A stretch of 64,000 nt of DNA from Sphingomonas sp. HMP6 (lineage in GTDB: Bacteria > Pseudomonadota > Alphaproteobacteria > Sphingomonadales > Sphingomonadaceae), in NCBI RefSeq assembly GCF_013374095.1, contig NZ_AP022672.1:1363501-1427500 (forward strand), read 5' to 3'. A model generated the notes under the pieces. That model saw only the letters and a program-made list of their open reading frames with translations, made no database searches and was not told where the DNA came from. Every line of letters starts with the position of its first letter. Positions within the stretch are counted from its first letter, which is position 1. The position numbers were made by a program, and so were the translations under genes. Positions 47,351 to 56,230 of this stretch are shown here, one piece after another.

Positions 47351-47386
47351 GGGCCCGACGGGGAGACCTGTCGGGCCCTTTTCTTT
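47351..47386 (+). terminator. Terminator after the Bax inhibitor-1 family gene
   Basis: GGGCCCGAC (47351-47359) pairs with GTCGGGCCC (47370-47378) across a 10-base loop and is followed by TTTTCTTT. It lies 26 bases after the stop codon. Confidence 0.9.
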
Positions 47387-47430
47387 GCCCTTTGCCCTCC
47401 CCAGCCCCCTCCCTAACCGACGGATAGACC

Positions 47431-48207
47431 ATGCGCCTCTCGATCGACGTCACGCTCGACTACACGATTGATGGTGAGGCCGACGTGCTGCTGCTGATCG
47501 AAGCGGCGAAGGGACCGGACCAGCGGCTGGAACTCCAGGATCTGCGCGTCCATTCGCCCGAGCCGCTGCGCGCGGTGCCGGGCGAGGATGGGATCGGCCA
47601 GCGTTGTTGGGCGCGCGGCAAGGGGGCGTTCCGGGCCGATTACAAGGCGGTCGTCGAGATCCTGCGTGATCCGATCGATTTCTCCACGCTCGGCGACACG
47701 CCGATCCGGCAGATGCCGCCCGAGACGATCCCGTACTTGCTGCCCAGCCGCTATTGCGAGTCCGACCGGCTGGAGGGCTTTGTCGAGCAGGAGTTCGGCG
47801 GGATGGCGGCGGGGCCACTCGCCACTGCGCTGACCGCGTGGGTGGGGGAGCATTTGACCTATGCGTCGGGCATATCGAGCGGCACGACAACCGCGATGAT
47901 GACCTTTGCCGAGCGGCGCGGCGTGTGCCGCGATTATGCGCACCTGCTGGTGGCCCTCGCGCGCGCCGGGGGGATTCCGGCACGCTGCGTCTCGGCTTAT
48001 GCCCCCGGCGTCGATCCGCCCGATTTCCACGCGGTCGCGGAGCTCTGGATCGGCGGCGGCTGGCATCTGGTCGATGCAACGGGAATGGCGTCGTGCGGCA
48101 ATCTGGCCCGCGTCGCGGTCGGGCGTGACGCCACCGACATCGCGTTCATGACGGTGTTCGGCAGTGCGACGCTGCAATGGCAGTCGGTCTCGGTCAAACA
48201 GCTCTGA
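47431..48207 (+). CDS. Transglutaminase-like protease
   Basis: A 258-residue cytoplasmic transglutaminase-family protein. An N-terminal beta domain (1-110) leads to the catalytic core with the Cys in ERRGVCRDYAHLLVALARAGGIPARCVSAY, the His in DFHAVAELWIGGGWHLVDATG and its Asp. Unlike the protein at 6654, the triad is complete. Such proteins are predicted cysteine peptidases or amidases; the substrate is unknown. It is not in the RiPP locus and lacks the compact lasso B2 length, so it is not a candidate leader peptidase on sequence grounds. Confidence 0.88.
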   Translation: MRLSIDVTLDYTIDGEADVLLLIEAAKGPDQRLELQDLRVHSPEPLRAVPGEDGIGQRCWARGKGAFRADYKAVVEILRDPIDFSTLGDTPIRQMPPETIPYLLPSRYCESDRLEGFVEQEFGGMAAGPLATALTAWVGEHLTYASGISSGTTTAMMTFAERRGVCRDYAHLLVALARAGGIPARCVSAYAPGVDPPDFHAVAELWIGGGWHLVDATGMASCGNLARVAVGRDATDIAFMTVFGSATLQWQSVSVKQL

Positions 48208-48262
48208 GGGAACAGGCTCCTGCTCGCATCGTTCTAGTTGCGTTACGGACAGGAGAGCGACA

Positions 48263-48571
48263 GTGAGCGAACAGGACAAATTGATCGACGACACGGCGCT
48301 GGACGGGCTGTCGGTTGCGCCGGGCGACCCGGCGGACGCAGCGGCCGACATCCACGACCCGCGCCAGAATGCCGGGCAGGACGAATCGATCGCCAAGCGG
48401 ATGGAGCGCGACCCCGGGAGCGCCGACGCGGCGCTCGACAATGGGCTCGACGAATCGATGGACGCATCCGACCCCGCATCATCGACGCAACCGGGCCACA
48501 CCGGCGCGCCGGCCAAATCATCGGGCTTCGATGCCGAGGCCGAGGCGGCAATCCAGGCGGAACGTAAGTAG
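48263..48571 (+). CDS. Acidic hypothetical protein
   Basis: 102 residues, highly acidic and Ala/Asp/Ser-rich (DDTALDGLSVAPGDPADAAADI, DNGLDESMDASDPASS). No folded domain is obvious; it looks intrinsically disordered. The GTG at 48263 has a strong ribosome site, AGGAGAGCGACA, which supports a real gene. It follows the transglutaminase gene by 55 bases and may be co-transcribed. Confidence 0.65.
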   Translation: MSEQDKLIDDTALDGLSVAPGDPADAAADIHDPRQNAGQDESIAKRMERDPGSADAALDNGLDESMDASDPASSTQPGHTGAPAKSSGFDAEAEAAIQAERK

Positions 48572-48789
48572 GGATTTCTCCTTAACGCGGCGATGGCGGA
48601 CATGAGAATGTTGCGCAATCGCCGCACTTTTCGGCAATTTTACAAACCTTCAGCCGATTTTACGCAGTTCATATTGCGTCGCACCACATTTTATGGTCGC
48701 TTTGTTAACGGCGGGCGACGAAGCGTTAACCACAGTGCAACGCTTGGTGGCGCATCTTTCCCGTCGACACTTTAAGGCGAGGTGACGGT

Positions 48790-49344
48790 ATGGCTGCTCG
48801 GATGAAGAAACCGGCGAATGGCGCGATGACGCTGGCCGAAATGAAGGAGTTCGCGACCTTCCCCTCCGCCACGCAGCGCTATGTCCGCCGCTCGCTCGAC
48901 ATCGGGCTCGACCGGGACGATGCGATGACGCGCTGGTCGCGCGACGTGGTGGAAGCCGCGAGCATCCGCGCCCAAGCAAAGCTCTATTCGCGCCTCCCCA
49001 ACATCCGCGAGACGATCCCCGACGATAGCGGGCTCGATGCGGTGGAGCCGTTCCTCGCACCCCTCACCACGGTGACCGCGTTCGATCTCGGCCAGGGGCG
49101 GTTGACGACCTTCTCGGCGTATCGCTTCCTGTACGAGCGGCTGGTCGGGGCCGAAGTGCGGCCGTGGTTGCCAGCGGCGTTCTGCTCGGCGGCGGCGCTG
49201 CCGCATCTGCACCCCGATTTGCGGCGCAAGCTGCTCCAGTCGATCAGCGAAGCGGCGGCGACGGCATCGGGCTGGTCGAACCGGCAGCCGGCCTTCTTCC
49301 CGAAATGGGTGGAGAAGGTCGAGGTTGGCGCGTTGCCGAACTGA
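48790..49344 (+). CDS. Conserved-looking hypothetical protein
   Basis: 184 residues starting MAARMKKPANGAMTLAEMKE. The composition is that of a globular helical protein with a Trp-rich C-terminus (WLPAAFCSAAALPHLHPDLRRKLL, GWSNRQPAFFPKWVEKVE). A GCGAGGTGACGGT ribosome site supports the ATG. I recognise no family or motif. Confidence 0.65.
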   Translation: MAARMKKPANGAMTLAEMKEFATFPSATQRYVRRSLDIGLDRDDAMTRWSRDVVEAASIRAQAKLYSRLPNIRETIPDDSGLDAVEPFLAPLTTVTAFDLGQGRLTTFSAYRFLYERLVGAEVRPWLPAAFCSAAALPHLHPDLRRKLLQSISEAAATASGWSNRQPAFFPKWVEKVEVGALPN

Positions 49345-49355
49345 TCGCTACCCGT

Positions 49356-49429
49356 GCTCCTGCGCAGGCAGGAGCGTTGGGTAACGAAGCGCAGCACCTG
49401 TAATCCAGGGCTCCTGCCTTCGCAGGAGC
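49356..49429. repeat. Paired GCTCCTGC hairpins
   Basis: Two short hairpins with the same 8-bp stem GCTCCTGC/GCAGGAGC, at 49356-49375 (loop GCAG) and 49410-49429 (loop CTTC), separated by 34 bases. They are 11 bases after the hypothetical gene and form a REP-like doublet that could terminate transcription or be a mobile repeat. Confidence 0.7.
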
Positions 49430-49469
49430 ATGTGGGTTAAACTCCCTTTGCCTAGCAAACGGCCCCTCC

Positions 49470-49559
49470 CCGTTCGCCCTGAGCTTGTCGAAGGGCTGTC
49501 TCAGCGAGCGATCGCCGCGCGTGCGGAGAGCAGGGCTTAGACAGGCTCAGCCCGACCGG
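49470..49559. repeat. Inverted repeat around the conserved 27-base unit, copy B
   Basis: The left arm at 49470-49496 is identical over 27 bases to 43870-43896. The right arm (49535-49559) is an imperfect complement with several changes, so this copy is more decayed than copy A. It lies in the space between two convergent genes. Confidence 0.8.
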
Positions 49560-49592
49560 TGTTTGGGTGATCGTCGCTATCGGAGATCGAGC

Positions 49593-50312
49593 TTAACGAC
49601 ACACCGTCCAGCCCATCCCGCCGCGATTTGCCTGATCGAGATGGAAGTGGTTGGCATGGGCGGCGTTGTAATCAGGCGAAAGCGTGGTTGCAAACAGGCG
49701 GCACGCGCCGTTGCGGACGCGGTGGAGGAACGTCGCCTCCGGGCCGTTGCCCTGCCAATCGTCGAGCACGCTGATCCGGCGACCATCGGCGAGCACAAAC
49801 GCGGCGATATCGACCGCGTCGGCGGTGGAATGCTGGCTCCAGCTTTCGCTGCCACCAATTCGGCGACAATTGTAACTGCCGAGCTGCTCGATCGCCACAA
49901 CCGGGCTGCCGAGCAAAGTGCGCGCCTCGGGCTGGACCGAGTGCCATTCCCACAACGTGAGGCTCGCAGCGACGGGACAAGCAGTGCCAAGCGCGGGCCG
50001 ATACGACGCGCGGCGTGCGCCGCCGGGATCGAACGCGACGCCGTCGGCATAGCCGCAATGCTCGGCCTTTACCGGCGGCAGGACGGTGTAGCGCACGCCG
50101 GCGCGACCGAGCAGTGCGCGGCACCCCGGGAAATCATTGGTCAACGCCGCCAACTTCCGCGCGGTGAACATCCCCACCGGATCGGCGAGATCGAGCTTGG
50201 TCCACGGCATATCCTGCGGATGCTGGCGCACCCCGGCGATTACGGTGAGCACGACGACGAGGACCAGCGCGGCGATCAGCATCGCCGCTATCGCTTGCCG
50301 GACGGTGCGCAT
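49593..50312 (-). CDS. Extensin-like, D-Ala-D-Ala carboxypeptidase-type protein
   Basis: A 239-residue protein with one N-terminal membrane helix (IAAMLIAALVLVVVLTVIAG) and an extensin-like C-terminal domain. Metal-peptidase motifs SQHSTADAVDIAAF and AHANHFHLD resemble the zinc ligands of VanY/MepA-type enzymes. It probably acts on peptidoglycan in the periplasm. The start shares one base with the stop of the NUDIX gene (TGATG), so it is the last gene of a three-gene coupled operon. Confidence 0.85.
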   Translation of the reverse strand: MRTVRQAIAAMLIAALVLVVVLTVIAGVRQHPQDMPWTKLDLADPVGMFTARKLAALTNDFPGCRALLGRAGVRYTVLPPVKAEHCGYADGVAFDPGGARRASYRPALGTACPVAASLTLWEWHSVQPEARTLLGSPVVAIEQLGSYNCRRIGGSESWSQHSTADAVDIAAFVLADGRRISVLDDWQGNGPEATFLHRVRNGACRLFATTLSPDYNAAHANHFHLDQANRGGMGWTVCR

Positions 50313-51067
50313 CAGCCGCGCTGCGCCGCGCTGATCGCCTCCGACGTCACGGGATAGCCGAGATCGTGCGGGATGCAGAGGTGATCGACGCCGTCGCGGC
50401 GTTCGATCCAGGGGGTTACGGCACGGATTTCGTAATCGGCGGCATGGGCCGCGGCGTCGGCGAAGCTGCTGAATTGCGCGAGGCGTTCGAGATTGCGGCG
50501 GGTCGGGAAGATGATCCGCACGCGTCCGGCATCGGCATCGTCGAGCACGGATTGCGCGGTGGACCAAAAGACGCGGACGTTTTCGGTATCGTCGACGACC
50601 GGCGCGGGCGCATCGGCGGGGAGCCGCGCGAGATAGAAGCGCGTGTCGAAGATGCGCATGTTGGCGTGCGCGGGGAGCCAGCGGGCGAACGGGGTGAGCG
50701 CGGAAGGATCAAGCGTCAGCGACAGATCGCGGAGCACCGCGCCGATCGCTTCGCCGCGGTGAAGCCCGGCGCGGAGCTTCGCCAGGGTTTCGGGCGACAG
50801 GTCGGACAGGCCGACGCCGACCCCAACTTCCTCGATCGTCTCGCGGATTGCGCCGATGCGGGCGGCCATGTCGTCGGGGTCGCCGCCGAGCTCGAGCGCG
50901 AGCGCGCGGTCGCCCGGATCGATCCGCCCGCCCGGAAAGACCAATGCGCCGCCGGCAAACACCATCGCCTTCGAGCGTTCGACGAACAGCAGTTCGGGCA
51001 CCGCCCCGCGCTCACGGAACAGCACCAGCGTGGCGGCGGGGATCGCCTCGGATATCGTGTCGCTCAT
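50312..51067 (-). CDS. NUDIX hydrolase
   Basis: A 251-residue NUDIX protein. The Nudix box is present in stretched form: GGRIDPGDRA, then AARIGAIRETIEEVGVGV, giving the REtIEEvG metal-binding helix. The insert between them is longer than in the classic 23-residue box, as in the CoA- and nucleotide-sugar-type branches. The substrate is unknown. It overlaps the MpaB-like gene upstream (ATGA) and the extensin-like gene downstream. Confidence 0.88.
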   Translation of the reverse strand: MSDTISEAIPAATLVLFRERGAVPELLFVERSKAMVFAGGALVFPGGRIDPGDRALALELGGDPDDMAARIGAIRETIEEVGVGVGLSDLSPETLAKLRAGLHRGEAIGAVLRDLSLTLDPSALTPFARWLPAHANMRIFDTRFYLARLPADAPAPVVDDTENVRVFWSTAQSVLDDADAGRVRIIFPTRRNLERLAQFSSFADAAAHAADYEIRAVTPWIERRDGVDHLCIPHDLGYPVTSEAISAAQRG

Positions 51068-51921
51068 GGTCGAAACGCCCAGCGCAAGGTCGACGCAACG
51101 CTGTACGTGCTGGCGCGGAGCAGCGGCAAGCCGACGCTCGGCTGCGTGAGGCCGTGCATCGCCCGTGCCCAGCCGGGGAGCAGGTCGACCCCAGCCTGCA
51201 AGGTGATCGCCTGGAACGGTCCTGCGACGAGCGAGGGCGCGCGCTGATCAAGCAGCACGTGCGCAACATCACGGGTGCGCGCATCGACAACGAGTTCGCC
51301 GCGCATCGCGGTCATGATCGCCTCCGCCTCTGCCCGGGTGTGCGGGATCGGATCGACGCCGAGGGGTTCGGCAATGCGCACCATTTCGGCGACGTAGCGG
51401 TCCTGATCGGCGCGGCTCATAGTGGGCTCGCCATAGCGGATCCAGCCGTCAAGGAAGCTCAACACCTCACAGACATGCACCCAAGCGAGCAGCGCCGGGT
51501 CGCCCGCACGATAGTCTGTGCCATCGGGCAAGGTGCCGCCGATATGATCGTGGATGCGGCGGACCTTGGCGAGCGTTGCCCGCGCATCGTCGGGTGCGCC
51601 GAAGGTGGTGACGGCGATGAAGCGTGCGGTGCGGCGCAAGCGGCCCTGCATGTCGTCGCGAAAGCCCGAATGGTCCCACACGCCCGCCAGCACCTTTGGG
51701 TGGAGCATCTGCAGCAACAAGGCGGCTATCCCGCCGACCAGCATCGACGTGACATCGCCATGCACGCGCCATGCGACCGAGTTCGGCGGGAACAGCGCAT
51801 CATTGCTGCGCTGCACGGGCGTTTCGCCGCGCGCCTTGTCGTTGAACAGCGCGCGGACCTGTCCGATGATCAGACCCTTCAACGGGCGGGCAAAGCGGTC
51901 GGCGGGAGTCATTGCGGTCAT
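51064..51921 (-). CDS. MpaB-like oxygenase (DUF2236)
   Basis: A 285-residue protein of the DUF2236 family, whose members include the rubber oxygenase Lcp and MpaB. Features include VAWRVHGDVTSMLVGGIAALLLQMLHP, the His-rich helix WDHSGFRDDMQGRLRRTARF and HVCEVLSFLDGWIRYG; a heme-binding role is likely by homology. The ATG at 51921 is used because conservation starts there. It heads the operon with NUDIX and extensin-like genes. Confidence 0.85.
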   Translation of the reverse strand: MTAMTPADRFARPLKGLIIGQVRALFNDKARGETPVQRSNDALFPPNSVAWRVHGDVTSMLVGGIAALLLQMLHPKVLAGVWDHSGFRDDMQGRLRRTARFIAVTTFGAPDDARATLAKVRRIHDHIGGTLPDGTDYRAGDPALLAWVHVCEVLSFLDGWIRYGEPTMSRADQDRYVAEMVRIAEPLGVDPIPHTRAEAEAIMTAMRGELVVDARTRDVAHVLLDQRAPSLVAGPFQAITLQAGVDLLPGWARAMHGLTQPSVGLPLLRASTYSVASTLRWAFRP

Positions 51922-52121
51922 GGTGCCTGAAGGTTTGAGGCGGGGATAGGGTTCCCGTCCTCGACCAAGCGGGATGCTACCAACAGACGATGCACAAAAG
52001 CCCGTATCGCGCGCGCGCGACATTTGCTGCAGTTTGGGGCACTCGTCGACCCTTCAACCAGCTCGGTTTGCACCGCGCGCAGCCCCGGTGGCGCGGCGTC
52101 AGGGCGCTTGAAAGACGCGAA

Positions 52122-52289
52122 ATGTCTCAGTCTTCCAATGATGCTGATCCCACTCCAGAGATGAAATCGCGGCACGATGATCCCGCTCACCCCGAAACCG
52201 AGCCGGTATCGCCGATCCGGGTGCCGGTTCCTAAGCATCCCGATTTCTTACGACGATTTTTCGCGGCACTGTTGCGTCCAAAGGATTGA
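52122..52289 (+). CDS. Possible small protein, 55 residues
   Basis: A short ORF starting MSQSSNDADP with a Pro/Glu-rich body and a basic amphipathic end (FLRRFFAALLRPK). The end resembles a membrane-associating helix. The ribosome site is weak. It converges with crtI, nine bases from its stop. No family recognised. Confidence 0.35.
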   Translation: MSQSSNDADPTPEMKSRHDDPAHPETEPVSPIRVPVPKHPDFLRRFFAALLRPKD

Positions 52290-52298
52290 ACGACGCGC

Positions 52299-53915
52299 TT
52301 ACGCAGGCACGCCGTTCACCACCGCCGGATCGATCGCATAATCCCGCGCAATCTCCCGCGCGGTCATCTTAGCCGACATCATCACCGAAGGCGTCCCGCC
52401 GCCGGGCTGAGTCCCCTGCCCGACCAGATACAGGTTCGTGATATCCTCGCTGCGATTGTGCGGGCGGAAAAAGGCGGTCTGGGTCAGGCGCGGTTCGACC
52501 CCGAAACCGTTGCCAGCATAGGACCCGAGGACTTCCTCAAAATATTTCGGGGTGACGAAGCTGCGATAAACCAGCCGTTCCCCGAGATTGGGAATGTAAC
52601 CGCGCTCCTCCAGGAACTGCATCACCGTGTCGGCGAAACGCTCCCCCTCTACGTCCCAATCGACATCGCCGAGCGTGTTGGGCACCGGGATCAGCGTGTA
52701 CGCCGCATGATGCCCCGGCGGCGCCAGGCTCGCATCGGTGATCGTCGGAATGTGGAGATATTGCGAGAAATCCTCGGCGAGCACTTTGCGTTCAAAAATG
52801 TCGGTCAGCAATTCCTCATAGCGCGGCCCGAGGATGATGTTGTGGTGGCGCAGATCGGGATCGCCGTCGCGCATCTGATAGCCGAAATAGATCACCATCA
52901 GCGACATGCTTTGCTTGCGGAACTTGACCAGCGCGTCGCGATTGATCTTGCGATGCGTCTTGTCGACCAACTTGAGATAGGTATTCGCGTAATCGCCGTT
53001 CGAGACCACGAGATCGGCCGCGATCGTCTCGCCCGAGGCGAGCGTCACGCCGGTTGCAACGCGCTTGCCACCGCGCTTCTCGACGTCGATCCGATCGACC
53101 TTGGCGTTGAGCTGCAGCGTGCCGCCGAGCTCCTCGAACTTGCGGATCATTGCAGTGACGAGCGCACCGGTGCCGCCCATCGCGAAATGCACGCCCCAGG
53201 TCTTTTCGACGAAATGGATCATCGCATAGATAGCGGGCACCTTCAGCGGGTTGCCGCCAACCAGCAGCGGTTCGAAGCTGAACACCTGCCGCATCTTGTC
53301 GCTCTTGAAATATTTGCTGATGAGCGAAAACAGCGGCTGTACCGCGCCCAACTTGAGCAGATCGGGCACGACGCCGAGCATCGAGCCGAGGCTGCCGAAA
53401 TAGGTGTAGCCGAGTTCGAGGAAGCCGCGTTGGAAGATTGCACGGGCGGCCTCGTGGAAACGCTCATAGCCCTCCAGATCCTCGGGAGCGAGCTTTGCGA
53501 TCTGGGCGCGGACGTTGACCGGATCGGCGTCGTAATCGAAGAAGGTGCCGTCATCGAAATAGATGCGGTAGAAGGGCAGGACCGGGACGATCTCAAGATA
53601 GCGGCTGGTGTTCGAGCCGCCGCTGATGCCCGACAGGATGCGCTTTTCGGCCAGCACGTCGGCCGGAAAATCGGGCTCGCCGAGCATCGCGGCGTCGCGT
53701 TCGAGCGAGAACAGCTCTTCGATGAAGTGCGGCACGGTCAGCACGGTCGGCCCCATGTCGAAGGTGAAGCCCTCCGCGCGGCGGACATAGGCGCGGCCGC
53801 CCGGCGCATCGAGCTGTTCGACGATGCGCGTGTCGAACCCCAGGCTCTGCAACCGGATCGCGCAGGCGATGCCGCCGATCCCGGAGCCGATCACGATGGC
53901 AGTCTGGCGAGTCAT
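52299..53915 (-). CDS. crtI: Phytoene desaturase
   Basis: A 538-residue FAD-dependent phytoene desaturase. The Rossmann motif [18 protein letters not shown] is at the N-terminus, and the C-terminal FAD contact is [22 protein letters not shown]. It introduces double bases into phytoene to form lycopene or neurosporene, for the yellow nostoxanthin-type pigments of sphingomonads. No crtB, crtY or crtE is in the window, so the rest of the pathway lies elsewhere. The ATG at 53915 fits the conserved N-terminus. A LOV-HTH photoreceptor gene lies directly upstream on the same strand. Confidence 0.95.
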   Translation of the reverse strand: MTRQTAIVIGSGIGGIACAIRLQSLGFDTRIVEQLDAPGGRAYVRRAEGFTFDMGPTVLTVPHFIEELFSLERDAAMLGEPDFPADVLAEKRILSGISGGSNTSRYLEIVPVLPFYRIYFDDGTFFDYDADPVNVRAQIAKLAPEDLEGYERFHEAARAIFQRGFLELGYTYFGSLGSMLGVVPDLLKLGAVQPLFSLISKYFKSDKMRQVFSFEPLLVGGNPLKVPAIYAMIHFVEKTWGVHFAMGGTGALVTAMIRKFEELGGTLQLNAKVDRIDVEKRGGKRVATGVTLASGETIAADLVVSNGDYANTYLKLVDKTHRKINRDALVKFRKQSMSLMVIYFGYQMRDGDPDLRHHNIILGPRYEELLTDIFERKVLAEDFSQYLHIPTITDASLAPPGHHAAYTLIPVPNTLGDVDWDVEGERFADTVMQFLEERGYIPNLGERLVYRSFVTPKYFEEVLGSYAGNGFGVEPRLTQTAFFRPHNRSEDITNLYLVGQGTQPGGGTPSVMMSAKMTAREIARDYAIDPAVVNGVPA

Positions 53916-54238
53916 AACGGGGCTGGTCCTGATGGGGCGCGGGTGCGCCGGAATGCGGGTTGCGGCACTGCCCCCGCGACGGAGGGCTAACGCCACTATA
54001 GCTGCCAGTAACCGAAGCACCTGAACCGTCAAATTGCAACGACGGTGGGCGATGCCGGTGCGGGGGAAGACGAAGCCAGGCAGCGTCGTCACAACGGCAC
54101 CGACGATGGGAGGGACTGTCGGCGGATACGTCTAATGGCGGAAGACGCATCAAATGCCGTTGTGACGACGACCAAGAGATAGCGGAGCAGTGCCGATCCC
54201 GCGATACAGACCTTGTGCCGTACCGCGGCGAGACGCGA
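53916..54238. other. crtI upstream region
   Basis: 323 bases between the LOV-HTH stop and the crtI start. It holds the nested inverted repeats described at 54084-54170. On the minus strand a TTGACG and a TATAGT occur further down but with non-standard spacing, so the crtI promoter cannot be placed. No gene is supported here. Confidence 0.5.
54084..54170. promoter_or_regulatory. Nested inverted repeats between LOV-HTH and crtI
   Basis: A perfect 16-bp inverted repeat, CGTCGTCACAACGGCA (54084-54099) and its complement (54155-54170), encloses a 55-bp spacer. Inside lies a second, imperfect one: GATACGTCT (54125-54133) and AGACGCATC (54143-54151). The arms are too far apart for a normal terminator. 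They may be operator sites for a dimeric regulator such as the adjacent LOV-HTH protein, or a leftover mobile palindrome. Confidence 0.5.
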
Positions 54239-54862
54239 TTACAGTCCGGCTTCGACCGCCAGCCGGATCAAGTCCGCGGTCGTGTTCAGCCCCAGTCGCT
54301 CCATCAGGATCGCCCGGTGCATCTTGACGGTCTTTTCGGCGAGCTCGAGCTCGGCGGCGATCTGTTTGTTGAGCAAGCCGCTCGCCACCAGCTTGAGCAC
54401 TTGCCCCTGCCGCCGCGAGAGAGATTTGACCATTTCGGCAGCGCGGATCCGGCGCATACTGGTCGGGGCTGCGGCATCGGCATCGATTTCGAGCTGCGAG
54501 CCCAGGAAATAGAGCAACGCGTCGTCCTCGTCATAAATCGGCGCGACGAGCACGGCGTTGCGAAACGGCTGGCCGTTGCGCTTGTAATTGAGGATTTCGA
54601 CCAGCACCGGGCGATGTTCCCGCACCCCGCGGCGGATTTCCTCGGTCAGCCACGGCTCGGTCGCCGGGCCCGACAGAAAGCGGCAATTACGCCCGATCAC
54701 CTCTTCGCGCGGATAGCCGGTCAAATCGCAGAATGGCTGATTGCAGGCGACGATCGGGTTGTCGGGCAACCGCGGATCGCTGATCACCGACGGCACCGGG
54801 CTATCGGTGACGAGCCGCATGTGGCGGTCGTTGACGACGAGAGGATCGGCGGCGGGCACCAT
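54239..54862 (-). CDS. LOV-HTH blue-light-responsive transcription factor
   Basis: A 207-residue protein like EL222 of Erythrobacter litoralis. The LOV (PAS) domain spans about 15-130 with the photoactive Cys60 in GRNCRFLSG and the FMN-contacting [12 protein letters not shown] LuxR-type HTH follows (about 145-207) with [33 protein letters not shown]. Blue light forms a Cys-flavin adduct that frees the HTH to dimerise and bind DNA. The position just upstream of crtI suggests light control of carotenoid synthesis; that link is inferred. Confidence 0.92.
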   Translation of the reverse strand: MVPAADPLVVNDRHMRLVTDSPVPSVISDPRLPDNPIVACNQPFCDLTGYPREEVIGRNCRFLSGPATEPWLTEEIRRGVREHRPVLVEILNYKRNGQPFRNAVLVAPIYDEDDALLYFLGSQLEIDADAAAPTSMRRIRAAEMVKSLSRRQGQVLKLVASGLLNKQIAAELELAEKTVKMHRAILMERLGLNTTADLIRLAVEAGL

Positions 54863-54960
54863 CTAGCGTTGAATCCTGTGCATTGCGCCGATCATACCAA
54901 GGCGCGGGCGGGATGACACCCGATTTATCCCGCAGGGTGGCAGACGGGCGGAGGCGACCG

Positions 54961-56046
54961 TCAGGAACCCCGCGGTGCCCCCCAGCGCGCGATCCACCGG
55001 CGAAGTGGCTGGTCCCACCAGCGCACAAGAAGCAGCGACGCGGTAGCCAGCGCGATCAGCGCGCCAATGCCAATCCACGGCGAGGTCCGTGCGATTAGGG
55101 TGGGAAACAACCGGTCGAGCGCCATGATCATTGTCGTGAGCAGCGGCATTTGCAGGACGTAAATCGGATACGATATTTCCCCCAGCAGCCGGTCGAGCGA
55201 TCCGCATGGCTCGGGCGCGCGCGCCGTCGCCAGCAGCACCACTGCGGGGAAAACGAACAGCACTACCCCAACATCGATCAGGCCGCGCGCGGCCGCCGGG
55301 AAAGGCCAGAACAGCGCCAGGCCGACGACCGCGACCGCGATGCCGGTCGCCATGCGGCGATCCGGCGCACGCCGTGGGCGACCTAGCCGGAAGAGCAGGA
55401 CGCCGGCAAAGAACGAGAACAGCGTTCGACCGCACGCCACATAGGTGTCACCCCAAAACCCGCCGCCGTTCAGCGTGCCGCGAAAGACGGCTATCGCCAC
55501 AAGCGCGCAGGCCGCCGCTGCGACCGTGCTAACGAGCGCCGGGATCGACTGCCATTTGCGCGAGGCGGCATAGAGCGCGTTGACGCAAAGTTCACAGAAC
55601 AGCGTCCAGCATACGACGTTCGCCGGGAAAAGCGGATCGTAAGCAAAGCCGATCGGCGGAGTCGGCAGCATGAACAGGCCGAAGATCGTGGACGCCGCGA
55701 TGATGTCGGTCATCCCGAGATGGCGGCTCAGATAGGCCAGTTCCGCTACCCCCAATAGCAGCGCGAGCAGGTAAAACGGAAACAGCCGCACGAACCGCGC
55801 TCGCAAGAAAGACGCGACGGGCATCCCGGCTGCCAGCCTGCCGTCGTAAGCGTGCGCCAGGACGAAGCCGCTGATCACAAAAAACAGATCAACCGCGCGA
55901 TAGCCCCCCGCCGCCCGGATCGGTGCGAAGATCGGGCGGAAGTGCAGCACGACGACGCTGATCGCGGCCACGCCCCGCAAGATATCCAGTATGACGAAGG
56001 ATTGCGCGCGGCGGCAGGAGCCCGTCTGCGCGGCGAAATCGTGCAT
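54961..56046 (-). CDS. Acyltransferase 3 family membrane protein
   Basis: A 361-residue integral membrane O-acyltransferase with about 10 helices. The N-terminal FVILDILRGVAAISVVVLHF and VDLFFVISGFVLAHAY are the acyltransferase-3 signature, with the catalytic-type His in VLHF and the later RFVRLFPFYLLALLLG. Such enzymes acylate sugars, peptidoglycan, lipids or peptides. It starts at an ATG with an AAGGGGG site and is divergent from the PRMT-like gene of the RiPP locus, so a role in decorating the peptide is possible but unproven. Confidence 0.85.
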   Translation of the reverse strand: MHDFAAQTGSCRRAQSFVILDILRGVAAISVVVLHFRPIFAPIRAAGGYRAVDLFFVISGFVLAHAYDGRLAAGMPVASFLRARFVRLFPFYLLALLLGVAELAYLSRHLGMTDIIAASTIFGLFMLPTPPIGFAYDPLFPANVVCWTLFCELCVNALYAASRKWQSIPALVSTVAAAACALVAIAVFRGTLNGGGFWGDTYVACGRTLFSFFAGVLLFRLGRPRRAPDRRMATGIAVAVVGLALFWPFPAAARGLIDVGVVLFVFPAVVLLATARAPEPCGSLDRLLGEISYPIYVLQMPLLTTMIMALDRLFPTLIARTSPWIGIGALIALATASLLLVRWWDQPLRRWIARWGAPRGS

Positions 56047-56230
56047 TACGCCCCCTTGCTCATCACCACCCGCGCCGGGACGTGGTGCCAGGGAATATCT
56101 AGAACGAAGACGCGCGCTTGCAAAGTCGGACGGGCGTGGGAAGCCACGCACCGCGCCGCTTGGCATTTGCGGCCCGAGCCTTGTACCCAACACTTTCCAC
56201 GGTCTTTGCGCCGCGCGACGGGGGATTACG

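Noticed and set aside
47431..48207. The intact transglutaminase as the missing lasso B2 peptidase
   Set aside because: It is too long, lies 9 kb away in another context and belongs to the larger transglutaminase family with an N-terminal beta domain.
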